This document shows positions 1-11,900 of a stretch of DNA of 64,000 nt, in pieces. The stretch spans positions 177,501 to 241,500 of the forward strand of contig CAUJNA010003068.1 in assembly GCA_963377175.1 (NCBI GenBank), read 5' to 3'. The position numbers and the translations under genes are program-made. The stretch is from Effrenium voratum. Taxonomy: Eukaryota; Sar; Dinophyceae; Suessiales; Symbiodiniaceae. Under the pieces are notes generated by a model. That model did no database searches. It was not told where the DNA came from and saw only the letters and a list, made by a program, of their open reading frames with translations. Numbering within the stretch: position 1 is the stretch's first letter; each line of letters opens with the position of its first letter.

Positions 1-535
1 TGCTCAGCCTGGCCTTTTTGTTTTTCCTGGGGTGTGGGTGTCCGCATTGTATTCGGGTGCCGGCGCATTCTAGCCAAACCCTGGACTGCATTTTATCAAC
101 CAACATAATGGGGTCCCCGCGCATTTTAGCCAGATGAAGTGCGGAGCCAACCCTGAACACGAGTACAGATCCCTGCGCACCCCCCATTTCAGTCTATTTT
201 AGTGGGGATTGGGATGTTCACTGGGGGTACAGGATTTTGACCCATGGCCACATAGAGCCGGGGGCCGAACCGTTTTCCTAGGGACATGGTGGTGGGTTCC
301 GTGCCGGAGTGCTCAGCGATCGAAAGCCTTCACTGGCTGCAAGAATTGCGCCTGAGCACATGCAATGGCCCCAAGCCCCATGTCGCAAATGCAGGTGCGA
401 ACGGGAGAATTAGTACCAAACCGACTCACCTGCATTGCCAAGCTAGATAGCCATGGTACCACATCCTTTTAACCCCCAGCAAAAAATAAAACCCAACCAT
501 GGCGACCCCACGGCGCGACCTGCGCGACGTGCGCG
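1..535. other. Spacer or intron with a truncated copy of a short repeat
   Basis: No coding signal is recognised before about 536. Positions 174-249 resemble the right-hand 75 bases of the TIR-bearing repeat found at 29148-29256 and 52304-52411, ending in the same GACCCATGGCC terminus. The left end is missing. Confidence 0.5.
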
Positions 536-706
536 CGTTCGCGTGTTGGGAAGGCCCTGAACGCGCTGGCTAAGCGCCGCCTTGTGGGGGAGAGCTCCGC
601 CGCCCTGCGGGAGCGGCGGAAGGTGCTGCGGGACTGCACCCGGCGGATGTTCCTGCGGAGCAGCGGGGAAGGGCGGCTGCTGCTGAAGGGCGGCCCGGTG
701 GCTCGG
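536..706 (+). CDS. Possible first recognised exon of the methyltransferase
   Basis: A GC-rich open stretch encodes an Arg/Leu-rich segment (KALNALAKRRLVGESS, then RERRKVLRDCTRRMF). Base composition and codon use match the later exons, but I recognise no family signature and the splice phase to the exon at 983 was not resolved. It could belong to another gene. Confidence 0.35.
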
Positions 707-3700
707 CAATGCCCGGGCCCCATCTGGCTCCATTTTTCTTTTACTTTTTTTTGGGCGGATACAAATGGAATGCCTGTTGTTTTTGTTGTTGCGGGGGTAT
801 TGGAATGGGATTACTCGTCAGCAAAAGTGGAGTTCTATGGAGTTCTTCCTGTTTCAAGAGACAGCCTGATCATTTGCGTCATCCATGTTAGGGGTAGTTA
901 ATCGAAATTAGTCATGATGTGATTTCCTGCCTCAAGGCATAGTAAGGCTTACAGGCTAGCGTTAGCTTGTTCCCTGTGCAAGTGCCGTGGGCGTCGACAT
1001 GCCGCAGGTCTTGGGCTACGTGCCGGTGCTCTATGAGAGCTCTACGCTGACCCTCCGGGCCAACGACGCCACGGCGCTGCACGTGGCCTGGCAGTACTTC
1101 CTCAACGGCCTCAGCTACCCCTTCCTCAAGGGCAGGCTGCACCCCTTCTTCGGGGTCTACTTCACCCCCAGCCCCATTGACGCTCGACCAACATCTCGAC
1201 CAAAAGTGGGGCCTGCATGGCTTGCATGGCCTGCAAAGGGACAAGAGTGGGACAGGTGGTGTGCAAAACTGATGTGTATCACCCGGAGCTTGTCGCACAG
1301 CAGGTATGAATAAAGTTGGCACCGTAGTGCAATCCGAAGATGTAGCACTAGCTTGATTTTCCTGCTTACCGCTATGTAATATATCCTATAGTATAGGATA
1401 TATATATATATATATATTATATGCGGTGATGCAGGATTTCTCCATCAATACCCCCTTGAGGGTTACTAACTTGGCTTCTGCCGTGGAGGATCGAGCAAGG
1501 CTTCCGTGGTCGTCCCGTCCCATTTTCCCATGGCCAAAGCTCATGGACCCGAAACAGATCCTAATGAATCCAAACGAGTCCCAGCCTGTCAAGGACGTGC
1601 GTAGCTTCCGAAAGCAACCCATTTGAGCCACAATCAAAGCACGGGTAGATGAAGGTAAGGGAAATCCCAACCATAAACGGGTGCAGCCGCCTTTTCGATT
1701 CTTTACACGGTTCTGGGTTTTTAGTACCAGGTTTTGATGACTCATTTAGGTGACTTAAAACACACATTGACGTCTTGAGGAGCACTTCCAGCTCCTGCAT
1801 CGCTGGCTGGAAGCAAAGGGCAAAGCCTTGGCGCGCCGGGCGCTGGATCTGGGCACCGGCTGTGGGGCGCCTTCGCCAAAGCTTTGCATTCTTTGCGCGA
1901 CAGGGAGGAGAGATCACAGATCGGTTTGAGGAGACCGGCATATGGAATCTCGTCGTTTCTCTCCAGTTTGCTCAGCCAAATGCAACATGCGGTGGATTGC
2001 GAGCGGCCTCTGGTTTTCTGGTGCTTATCACTGAGTGGCAGACAAGGAATCCAACAGTAACTTGCCAAGGATACCAACAGTAACTCACGGAGATCTGCAG
2101 CAGACCGTTGGCAGGCTTGCTAGTCTCACATAGTATCCATTGCCAGTAGTGTGACACACCCTCTTGTTTTTCGGTGTGTTGCCCCAAGCATCTAGCGTCA
2201 GGGCTATCGCGGGGGTCTCACAGAACTCTACGTCACTCTTGTTGAAGCTAGCCGCTTGGAACTTCCGCTTGAACCAGCGTGCTTGCTTTTGGTTCAGTGT
2301 CTCTTTCCATCCATCCGAGGTCGTCAGTTTCCTGCTGCGCGAGCTGCTGCCGGACTGCGAGATCGTGGCCTCCGACCTGTGCCCCAACGCCTGCTTCTCG
2401 GTGACAGCGGAGCTGCTCCGCAGGAAGGCGCAGGGCATCGAGGTGCGCCGCAGCGATCTTTTCGATGACCTGGAGGCCGGGGGTTGACGGCAAGGGAGGC
2501 AAAGAGGAAAAGCGGGAAGGAAGGAAAGAGGGGGAAAGAGGGAAAGAGGGAAGGAGGGAAGGAAGGAAGGAAGGGAGGGAGGGAGGAAGGAAGGAGGGAA
2601 GGAAGGAGGGAAGGAAGGAGGGAAGGAAGGAAGGAAGGAAGGGAGGGAGGAAGGAAGGAAGGAAGGCAGGGAGGAAGGGAGGGATGGAGGGAGGGAGGGA
2701 AGGAGACGGTGCCCAATTCTGTTCTTCTGCTCCGTGGTTTGTTTCCAGATGCAGTTTCTGTTGACATAGGGGATTGATGTGATTTCCATCGTGCAGAATT
2801 GACCACAACGCAGCTGCTGTGCAAACTCCCCTTGCGAACCCCTTCTCCACCTCCACAAGCCCCTCCTCCCCGTTTGAGGGCCCCTTTGACCTCATCGTCT
2901 TCAACCCCCCCTGGGTCCCCCGACTTTCAGCGCACCCAAAGCCGGCCGCTGCGGGGGACGTGGTGGGCGGCAACGACTACCCGGCGGAGCTCTTCCCACG
3001 TCTCTTTGAGGATGCGCCAAAAGTCCTGGCGCCAAACGGCCACCTGGTGATCCTCTTCTCGAACTACGCTCTCTGCCGGGGGCTGGTGGAGGACAGGGAG
3101 TACCGGTTGGGCGGTTGGATCAGTGAATGAGTGAACCAGTTGATCGGTTGGTCTATCAGTTGGTCAGTTTGGTTTGGTTTGGTTGGCTTGGTTTGTTTTG
3201 GTCCTGTCTGCTTTGGTTTGCTTCGGCTTGTTCGGTTGGTTGGCTGGTTGCTTGCTTGGTTGCTGGTTGGCTGGCTGGCTGCTTCGTTGATCGATGCGCG
3301 GATCAGTCGATCGGTTGATTGCTTGTTTCTTGATTGATTGGATACTATGAGCAGGCGTTGGTTGACCATTGCAAAGATGGCTTTGAACTGGGTGATTTGA
3401 GGCTGCGCGTCGCCATGTCTCTTTAGAAAAGTAAACTGCCAACACTCTTGAGGAAATGCGAGTCATCAACATCAAAGCGCGGCGCTCCAGCCTCTGACTT
3501 GACACGTGCGTTGTTTCCTCTCCCCTGCAGCCTTGCAATCAAACAAAGGTCTCCAAAGTCAATACTATGATCAGGAGTTTTTTGGGAGTGTTTGCGCTAG
3601 CCTGGTTTCCATGGCTTGCTATCTTGTGGTGTTGCTGAAGCCCAAATGTGATGGTTCTCTTTTGCCTTCCGCAGAAAGTTTGGTTGGTGGGCCGGTTGGT

Positions 3701-3859
3701 CGGTTTTGCCAACGCAGGCCAGAAGTCGTGCTGTGTTTCAATCCTTTCGCAGAGACCAAACCCATGTTCTCAACGCAGGAGTCACCTCTCAGCGCCTTTG
3801 CCGAGTCCTCGCCCTGGCTGCGGCTGGAGGAGGTGAGGACCGCGCCGGTGGAGCAAAAG
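536..3859 (+). CDS. SAM-dependent methyltransferase with NPPW motif (multi-exon gene)
   Basis: Exons chained in phase: about 536-706 (uncertain), 983-1178, 1780-1866, 2320-2475, 2879-3097 and 3779-3859. The product has a class I methyltransferase core. The SAM-binding motif I reads ALDLGTGCG in exon 3. An acidic strand (EIVASDLCPNA) follows in exon 4. The catalytic-type motif DLIVFNPPWVP is in exon 5. The sequence HPFFGVYFTPSP before the core resembles an N-terminal extension of bacterial PrmC/RsmC-like methyltransferases that I recall with the same order of motifs. NPPW-type enzymes methylate amide or ring nitrogens (glutamine, adenine, guanine), but the substrate cannot be told from sequence. 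Introns start with GA (after 1178 and 3097) or GC (after 1866, 2475 and 3859). The start codon and last exon are not identified. Confidence 0.75.
983..1178 (+). CDS. Methyltransferase exon, N-terminal region
   Basis: Encodes MPQVLGYVPVLYESSTLTLR and ends with HPFFGVYFTPSPI. The acceptor is AG at 981-982 and the donor is GA at 1179. The phase-0 join to GAG at 1780 gives SPI-EHFQLLHRW, as expected just before motif I. Confidence 0.65.
1780..1866 (+). CDS. Methyltransferase exon with SAM-binding motif I
   Basis: Encodes EHFQLLHRWLEAKGKALARR, then ALDLGTGCG. The glycine-rich loop is the SAM-binding site. The donor is GC at 1867; the join to 2320 gives GTGCG-VVSFLLREL. Confidence 0.75.
2320..2475 (+). 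CDS. Methyltransferase exon, post-motif I
   Basis: Encodes VVSFLLRELLPDCEIVASDL and ends RRSDLFDDLE. The acidic Asp after the second strand is the usual contact for the SAM ribose. The donor is GC at 2476. Confidence 0.75.
2508..2703 (+). repeat. Polypurine (GGAAG/GGGA)n tract
   Basis: About 195 bases of almost pure purine on the + strand, within the methyltransferase intron between 2475 and 2879. It explains the long proline/serine open frames on the opposite strand. Confidence 0.95.
2879..3097 (+). CDS. Methyltransferase exon with catalytic NPPW
   Basis: Encodes GPFDLIVFNPPWVP, a GGNDYPAELFPRLFEDAPKV helix and the strand LAPNGHLVILFSNYALCRGL. N-P-P-W is the catalytic-type motif IV. The donor GA at 3098 and acceptor before 3779 join EDR to ESPLSAFAE. 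Confidence 0.8.
3130..3345 (+). repeat. Degenerate (GGTT/GCTT)n low-complexity tract
   Basis: Runs of GGTT, GGCT and GCTT tetramers in the last recognised methyltransferase intron. No coding signal. Confidence 0.9.
3779..3859 (+). CDS. Methyltransferase exon, C-terminal strand
   Basis: Encodes ESPLSAFAESSPWLRLEEVR and continues TAPVEQK. Position and pattern fit the last strands of the fold. The donor is GC at 3860. No further exon was recognised. Confidence 0.55.
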
Positions 3860-6800
3860 GCAGCGGGAATTGGCACACCTCGGGTGGAGTTGCCCCCTGT
3901 TGCAACAGAAGGGGGAACCTCTCCCCCAAAAAAAAAATCTGGAGAGCAGTTGATGCTCAATTGCAGCGGCCACATCCTCTCACACAACATGGGGAACCAC
4001 AGGATCCTGCAAGAAACGCTGTCTTCCAGGAGACTTTCCTGGGTTACGCCACCTGCTACTCTACCACATATTAGTGCATGACGAACTGGTTGCAGTTGAG
4101 TCCGGCGACGACTTCAGGGCCTAAGGAGGGGGTCCCAGCCGGGCGCTTGGCAGGCCCGGAGCCGCAGCCGCCAAACCCGGCGGGACAAGGCCTGGGGGCA
4201 CAACGCCCACGAGGCGCCTGGGGGTCTGCGTTGGATGGGTCTATTTAGCAAGCACAAGCAGGCGGCCGCCAAACGAACTCATTCTCTCCTTCCCCTCCTT
4301 CCCCGCTGACTCCTCATCTTCTCTGCCCTCCTTCCGTTTTTAGCGAATTGTACGGATTTTGCAGGGCGAACAGGCCTGCACTTGTTTTTGGATATCATTC
4401 TTTGGCCGGGAAAAGGAAAGGAGGAGGACACAGGAAAGGGGAAGAAGAGGACACAGGGAAACGGATGGGAAGATGTCAGGGATGTCAGAGCTCCTTGTTT
4501 CAGCGTCAGCGCCGGTTTGCCATAGGTCCCACCGTTTGTTCCTCCACGGCAGCTATGCGCCTTGAATTTCAGGTGATTGAAGGGTGTCTTAGATGGTAGC
4601 GCTCGGCATGCAATACCAACACCCCTGCTTCCGGAAGGATTTGCATTTTGCTGGTCTAGTGCAGGCTTTCGTCAGTGATCAAACCAACATTGCTCTTTCT
4701 CCAGGGTATTAACACGAAATAGTCTCTTTTGTTTCAATCGGACCGAACACGGTGAACTGTCATGAACTGTCTTAGGCATTCAGCAGGCAGTGTCTCACAG
4801 AGTCAGAGGGTCTCCACTGGATTACGTTCTTTGAGTCGAATCTACTCAAGTCATCTGCGTGCCCAAGCTGGTTGCTTCAAGCGGGGATGAAAGCAATGCT
4901 TGCTTCCGCAGCCTTGATCAGCTTCTGGCCAACAGCCCAGCCGAAGGGCAGCAAGCATCCCAGGGATCTCTTGTTGCAACGACCATTCTGCTTCTATACC
5001 CTTCCCAATGGGACTCTTTGAAGTGGATCCCCCGCCGTCCCGGCCAGAGACAGCAAGAGCCGCCAGGTGCAGCTCTGGGATTTCGTGAAAAGAGTCGCCG
5101 CGCTAGGGATGAGAATGAGGATGTCTCTAATCGGGGCGGGCGGGAAGGCGGATCATTGAACGTGCATGATTTCCATTTCATCCTTCGTCCGCCCGAATCG
5201 CCGCAGGCCAACTCAGTTACAATCTGATCCCTTCCTTTGAAAAGACACTTTGCGACGTTTCACTTGAGCTCGTTGTGAACTACGCCTGTTATCCCCGGTT
5301 TAGTGCGGAATTCTTTGACCAGCACTGGCTCTTGACGATGATGCAAGCCTGCTTTGTTCGGGTTCCTAGTTGCTGTTTTGCTTGTGATTGTCGTGCAGCA
5401 TGTGTGCACAAATCATACTCTCCCGGAAACACACATTTCAGTTCAGACAGCTTTCCATGAAAGAAACACATCTAAACACGTGGAGAGAAGACAACGGGGG
5501 ATAGTTGTTATGCAAGGCCAAAGTGATAAGTGTGTAGGTTCATTTTTTGCCTGTTTGGTGATTCTTTGCTTAAGAAGGTTGCTAAGAGATTGCGAGGCTA
5601 AGCAGTCTCTCAAAGTCAAAGCCGCCAAGTGTTTCCATTATTTGTCTCAGCGTCCTCAAAGCAAACCAATATGGTCCAGAAGAAGAAAGTCAACCAAATG
5701 ACAGTTGTTCTGCTTCTGCGATTTGGTATCTCCATGTTAGGCAAAATATTTGGCGCAACCTTGGCAAGTCAATGTTCCCCCAACAAATGCTGTGGGGAAT
5801 TATTTGTCAGCTGTGGCTTTGCCTTCGACCAATTGGAGGCCCATACTTTGGACGCCGAGTCGTGGAGGCGACATTGGGGTGGGAAAGCTGCAGATGCCAT
5901 GGTAGTTAGGTGGTTGCGGAATGTCGATATCGCTCCATTTGAGATGCACTTACTCCTGTGGGTCTGGAAAAATGGTTTGCGGAAATCATTCCTGGTTCAC
6001 CGCAACTGGATCTCTTTGTCATTTTTGACTTCTGTTGCCTTCGGTGCCCACTAACCTCGTGGCAAGGGTCACTTGCTACATGAATTCTGTCGCGTGCGTA
6101 CCTGGACTTCAAGGGGTACTTGGAGCCGACGGGCCAAGGGCGTGAGGACGAGGCGCGCCACGACGCGTGACCTGATCATGACGCATCTTCTAGCGCAGGC
6201 TCTTTGCTCTTGGTCACGGCGCCTGGGAGCCATGCGCCACCCGTCAGCCCCGTCAGCGCGTCTGCCTACACGGGCTGCTGGCTCCGGAGCCCTCCGCGAT
6301 CATTCGCACGGCTAGCCCACAAGGTGCCGGATTCCTGACGGGCAGTCGTTGTTTGTGAACAGCGCCAAGCTGGATTGTCCCAGCGCATGACGCAAGGTGA
6401 TTGGGAAGCTTCGCCAATCTCTGGCGATAGAAGCGCCTATGCTAGTGTTCCAGGAGAGGATCATGGCCATGCCCGGTCGTTGCCTGTCCAAAAGGAAGCG
6501 AGATGCGGGCCCACGTCACGCGTTGCTGGATCGTGTGCTTCAAGGCTAGGATTGTCTCGGTTGGGCGGCTGAAGTGTTGTCTGAGCAGACGAGCCGCGCG
6601 GATTTAAATAGCTGGCTAAAACTCTCAGACCATGCCTTAGCCAGAAGTTGAACCAGCCATTTTAACAGGGTCGAAGACGAGACACCTCAGACCGCTTAGC
6701 CATGAATTTCTATCTCAGACCATTCATTTGAATTCTTTCGAAGTTGGGCTAACCACTTCAACCCAGACCATCATGTTTAACTGGCTGGAATGGGTAGTGC

Positions 6801-8860
6801 TGGCAAACAAGGGATACCAGGAGCCTTGTTTGTATAAATTCAGAGAGAGAGAGAGAGGGAAAGGATTGAAAACATGCGTGTGGAAGGCGGAAAGGAGCCT
6901 GAGGGCTGCCGTTGGCGGAAGACGCACCTGCATTTCTTAACCAATCAGGTCATGTCCCTTCACAGTTGAACCCGTTTCGGGTTCCATATAGTCTGAAGGA
7001 ATGTTTGCTTGAATGCTTTGTCACTTCTTCATCGTAATGTTTGGTCGCTGGAGGATATGCGGCAAATCGATGCAAAGGGCGCGCGTTCTTCAGCCGAGCT
7101 TGTTTTTGGGTATCTACCAAACATCAAGCTGTGGCTAGGCAGCTGGCCCCCAACAACATGTTTTTTACAACGGTGCTTCTCCGCAGGCCGGGGAGCTGTG
7201 CTGCAAGCACTGGTTGGCAGTGCAAGTCGCCCGGCCTGGCAGCCCAGCGGAGTGACGAAACCATCTGAACTAGGCACATCGCAATCCCTTTCCGCAAGCT
7301 GCGGACCACCAAGGCGGAGGGTGGTCTTCCTTTTTTGGGGGCGGCTTCTGAACAATCGCAATCAACAGCAGCATGCCCTTCCTTAGAGGTTCCTTCGTTT
7401 CTGCAACTGGGTGATTGCTTCACTGTAGGCGCTGTGGCGTGGGTGTCAGCTCCACTTCCCTCCTGGGCGAGGATGAGACGCGGCCTCGGGGATTCGAATG
7501 CGACCATGGCGGATCGTTCTAGTCAACATGTATATGGATCGTGATTTCGAAATCATTTTAGTAGACATTTGAACCAACCCCAATCTTATCACTTGCAGAG
7601 ACAACAGAAGATGGGTTTATGATGCTTATGGTCAGGATAATCAAAGCCGATGTCCAGATCAACAGAGCAGACAGCTTTGCTCAAACGTCTTCGGAGTAGG
7701 AAGGCGACATGTCTAGCAAACGCGGCAGTGCTGACGATCCTATTGAGGTCGACTTCAATGCTTGATTTGCTCATTTGCACTTTCGTTTAAAGCGACTGAT
7801 TCGAGGCACTCACCCGAAACCGGCAACTGTGGGGCCTGGTAGCCCATGTCACCCCTCCAGGCAAGGAAGTGCTTTCTTGAGGAGGCCGGCATCCACATGG
7901 TTGACCAGCATAGAGGATCTAAGAAGCCAACATCCTGTAGACAATTGCGTGGTTCATACCATCCGAAGAAAAGAGAAACAGAGAGCATCTGGCTAAACTG
8001 AGGTTTCTGGAATGGACGCAGCAGCGTATGCTGGGATGCCACGTGTGTACATAGAGCTTAAGCCGCAGTTGCAATTTGCGGCCGGGAGGGGATCCGCGGC
8101 CACAAGTCTCCAGATGCGAATCCGTGCCTGTTGCAAAACGGAGCTGAAGTTTGGCAGTTGATTTGGGATTTGAGATGGGGGTGCGCGTGGATGTTGCCAT
8201 GGAAGGTCTTGATTCGGTCCCAGAAGCTCGCTGCTTTCTCCAAGCATTGCCATTTCCAGTGGCCGGATTTGGCCATAAGCCGATGGGCCTATTGCCCGAA
8301 AGAAGGTGCCCCCATTTTCAGACGGCTTACAGCCCGGCACAGACCTATTGACTCAAACCAGATTCATTCAGAAAGGAGCTTGCTAGACGCTGATGTGTTT
8401 TGACATGCACAACTGCTGCAAGTGGTACATACCAGGAACGCAATACTTGCGAACTAGAGCCTATGTCGTTATGTGCATGGCATTGTAACGTGCATGCAAG
8501 ACGCGTTTTCTTGAAGCCCCAAAGATCAGCCAGCCAGCACCCCTTCAGAAGCCCCGATGCTTGTCTCTTGCCCATCCCGACGCCCTTAATTTGCATCGGT
8601 TGGGGCCCACGTGCTTTGCACCCGGGGCCCGAACCCCGTGCCATGTGCGCCTTCCGGGAGTCATGACGGCCGGGCTCCGAGAATCTGATGACACCCATGG
8701 CTAGACTTGCTGAAGCTCGAAGTACTTTGTCCAGAGCCCTTGGCCATTGTGCCAAAACTCCAGTCACTCTGTCTCCATTGTTCCCTTTAGTTACTTTCTT
8801 TCTTTCTTTCTTTCTTTTCTTTTTCTTCTTTTCTCTCTCTCTCTGCTGCCCCTCGCTGAG
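3860..8860. other. Spacer with no gene recognised; may hide the 5' exons of STT3
   Basis: About 5 kb with short random open frames only. No conserved protein segment was recognised on either strand. The methyltransferase 3' end and the STT3 start codon probably lie here. A CTTT-type pyrimidine tract at about 8795-8850 leads into the first STT3 exon. Confidence 0.5.
8795..8850 (+). repeat. (CTTT)n / CT-rich tract
   Basis: Pyrimidine-only run directly before the AG at 8859-8860. It probably also serves as the polypyrimidine tract of the acceptor for the first recognised STT3 exon. Confidence 0.85.
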
Positions 8861-8977
8861 TCCCGGCCATTTGGTCGCTGCCGCTGGTACTGCCGCCTCC
8901 TGGGCCGCCTCTGCGCCTTGGCGCTGCTGCTCGAGGCAGCTCGCCAGGCCTACGAGATCCGGCTCTGGGCCATCAAA
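8861..8977 (+). CDS. STT3: STT3 exon 1 of those found: first membrane helix
   Basis: Encodes [20 protein letters not shown] and EIRLWAIK. The hydrophobic helix followed by IRLWAIK matches the start of STT3 just before the [12 protein letters not shown] loop. The donor is GC at 8978. Confidence 0.7.
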
Positions 8978-11900
8978 GCGCCCCGGCCCGCCTGCGACCC
9001 GAGAAACGGAGCCCGCTCAACGGCAGGCAAGTCACTCGCCCGAAAGCGAGTTTTGGGTAGATGAGGGTTGGTAAGGGAGAAGCGTCCCTTGAAATGGGCG
9101 CAGCCGCCTTTTGAGCTCTTGGGTTCTGGGTAGACCATGTGAGAACCAGGTTTTGATTGCGACTCAGGTCGGATTCAAAGTGTCAAGCAGTGTAGGCTTC
9201 ATTTTGGAGCCAACACTCCAAAGGGTTCACTCACATGTTGATTTGGCGCTGCTTGACGGGCTCAGTGGCAACCTAGGACTATGGCCCGGTGATCCACGAG
9301 TTTGATCCGTGGTTCAACTATCGAGCCACTGAGTACTTGGCAACGCAGGGGTGGAACAAGCTTCTTGGCCGAGTGCCAAGCTTTCTTGCAAGAACTGACA
9401 GGAGACTTTTTTCTTGGCTGGTGAGGCACATCACCTTTCGGCAATCTTAAGTCCATTTGGTGAGGCAATTCAGGGGGACATGTGGGAAGTGGCCGTGGCG
9501 CGTCCCAATTGCTTTCCTCGTCCTTGTCTTGGCATAGCTGCATGTGTGGACAGGGAGCCCGAAAGCCAGCATTCGTTTGTGATCAACAGGCTGTTCAGCA
9601 TGAAGTCCGGATTTGCTCTGGCCAATTTGTGCTATGAACAGTTGCCAGACGCTGTACGCTTCCATGCAGGTTCCCAGTTCCCAGAGTGATTTGCCTGCGC
9701 GGCTTGAGGTTCTTTACCTGGTTCGATCATCAGTCCTGGTATCCCTTGGGCCGGCCAGTGGCAACGCTGCTTGTCGGATTTGATCCAGGCTGTCGCTCGC
9801 TCGTTCCACAACCGCTTGCATTCATGGCACTGACCATGAATGCAAAATAATGCAAACATGGCATTGAAGGCTAAGATAGGTTTTTGGGATCTTTAGGGGT
9901 AATGCTTTCTTGGAACCACTTCAAGCATGTTGCCATTTGCTCTGCATTGGAGGAACTCAACATGGGCCAAGCGAGGCCGTTCTTAGTAATTGCAGACGTT
10001 TTGAGATTGTCTCAGTAGGTCCTTACCCAAATTGCCAGTGCACTTGTGACAACACTCTGGTAGCTGACTATGATAAGTGTTGGAGTTTTTGCAGATAAGG
10101 ACCATCTACCCGGGAATGCAGATCACGGCTGTCGCTCTGTGGCAGCTGCTGCAGCATACCTGGACGCTGAACGAGGTGTGCTGCTACATGCCAGCCTGGT
10201 GCCTCGCAAGCGGTAGCCTTACCAAGCGCAACCAACGCTGAATGGATTCCAGGCTGATGCCGACTTCCACTTGTTTGCGACTCTTTGAGGTCATGACTCA
10301 GGACACGATGCCCACCCCCAGTCCCAAAAGGTCCGCAGTCGAAAAGCACACCTCAGCCCGTGCGCTGCGCCCCGTTTATCGTTTTGGTTCCATATCCCGT
10401 TTGGAGCGGCAAATCGAATCTGCTGTTGAATCGGAGCTTCGAGGTTCGGGGCAGCGGCCTCAGTGCTGGGTGGCCTGCTAGCGGCGGAGTGCTCGGGCTC
10501 TTTGAGCGCCGGGGTGGTGGGGGCCTTTTGCATGGCCTTGGTGCCTGCGCACCTCTCCCGGTCCGTGGGGGGAGGTGGGGAGGGGGGGTTGGTTTGGGGC
10601 TTGGGGCTTTGGGGTGGGTGGTGTTAGGGCGGGGGAGGTTGAAACATATTGTGCACCTCCCAGTTTATGATTTCAGTAAAAACCACACAGGACAATGCAT
10701 GCGACTTTGTTAACTCTGCTGGAAGGGAAACAGGGGTATATGATATATATATATATATATATTATGTATAACATACATTCATGTATATATGTATATAAAC
10801 ACACATACACACATAGGTACACATGTGCAAAATTGAAGTCATGTTGCCTGGTCACATTCGCAGACTTGGGTTCCTTTGCCAGGCTTCGACAACGAGTCCG
10901 TGGCCATCTCCCCCCTCTGCTGCGCCTTTTGGCTGTGGTGCCGGAGCCTTCGCAGCCGGCGCTCCTGGCCGGTGGCGGCGGGCGCTGGGCCCCCCGGCCT
11001 CAGTTGGGGCTTTGAGGCTTTGGCCAAGAGGGGATGCGGTTGCCCAAAGAGGCGCCCCCCCTCCCAAAAAAAGAAGAAGAAAAGACACCTTGCTGGTTCG
11101 AGAGCCAAAAAATGAGCTGGAACCCGAGAAAAGAAGGTTTCCTGTAAGGGAAGTCCCTGGAAGGTTCATTCCCAACACCCGGAAGGTCATTCCGAACTGA
11201 GCACCAGCAAGAAAACAAAGGCACTCCAATGACTGGCTTTACTTGGGACAGTTTTGGCAGGTCGGTGGAGTGAGTGAGGTTGTTGTGTCTTGGCTTTGGG
11301 CTTCCAAGTGCAACGCATTTGATGTTGTCGTGATTCGAGTAGTCGCTTTGACCAGGAATTAATTCCTCTCATACCTTTGCGCCTTGGTTTGCGCTGTGAT
11401 GTTGGCCCTCATTTCTGCTTGAATCCACGCGAACAAACAAGAGCGGCGTTAGCAAATGCGGGGTTTGTGAAGACGCATTCTGTCGCCACTTCAAATATTG
11501 TGGCGCTCGGGCCTTGCCTTTGAGGCTCGCGTATGGCTACATGGCGGCGTGCTGGGGTGGCTACATTTTTGTGCTGCGACTTGACTGGAGCAAGCAAGCG
11601 ATGTTGTCCCACGCTCGTTCACTGCGCATTTATTCTCAGCTGTGGGTCATTATTAGTTAGCCTGGCAAAGTGACCTTGTCAGGTAGCCGTTGCTTGTTTC
11701 ACCCCCTGCTTGCCGCTGGGAACTTGAACAGTCCTTTTGGTGGCTTTTTTGGCACTGATTGCTTGCCTTGTGGCAAGAACATATCTGGCAGAGCTGAGCA
11801 TGTTGGAGAGGAAGAATTGAGACAAATAATCGCCAAAGCTATCCAGATTCCTGTGGTTCCGGCAATGGCGCGCATCATGTTCTGTTGAATCACAGGCAGG

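Noticed and set aside
2085..2973. Long - strand frames rich in Pro/Ser/Leu/Phe
   Set aside because: They are produced by the polypurine tract, which is periodic in every frame.
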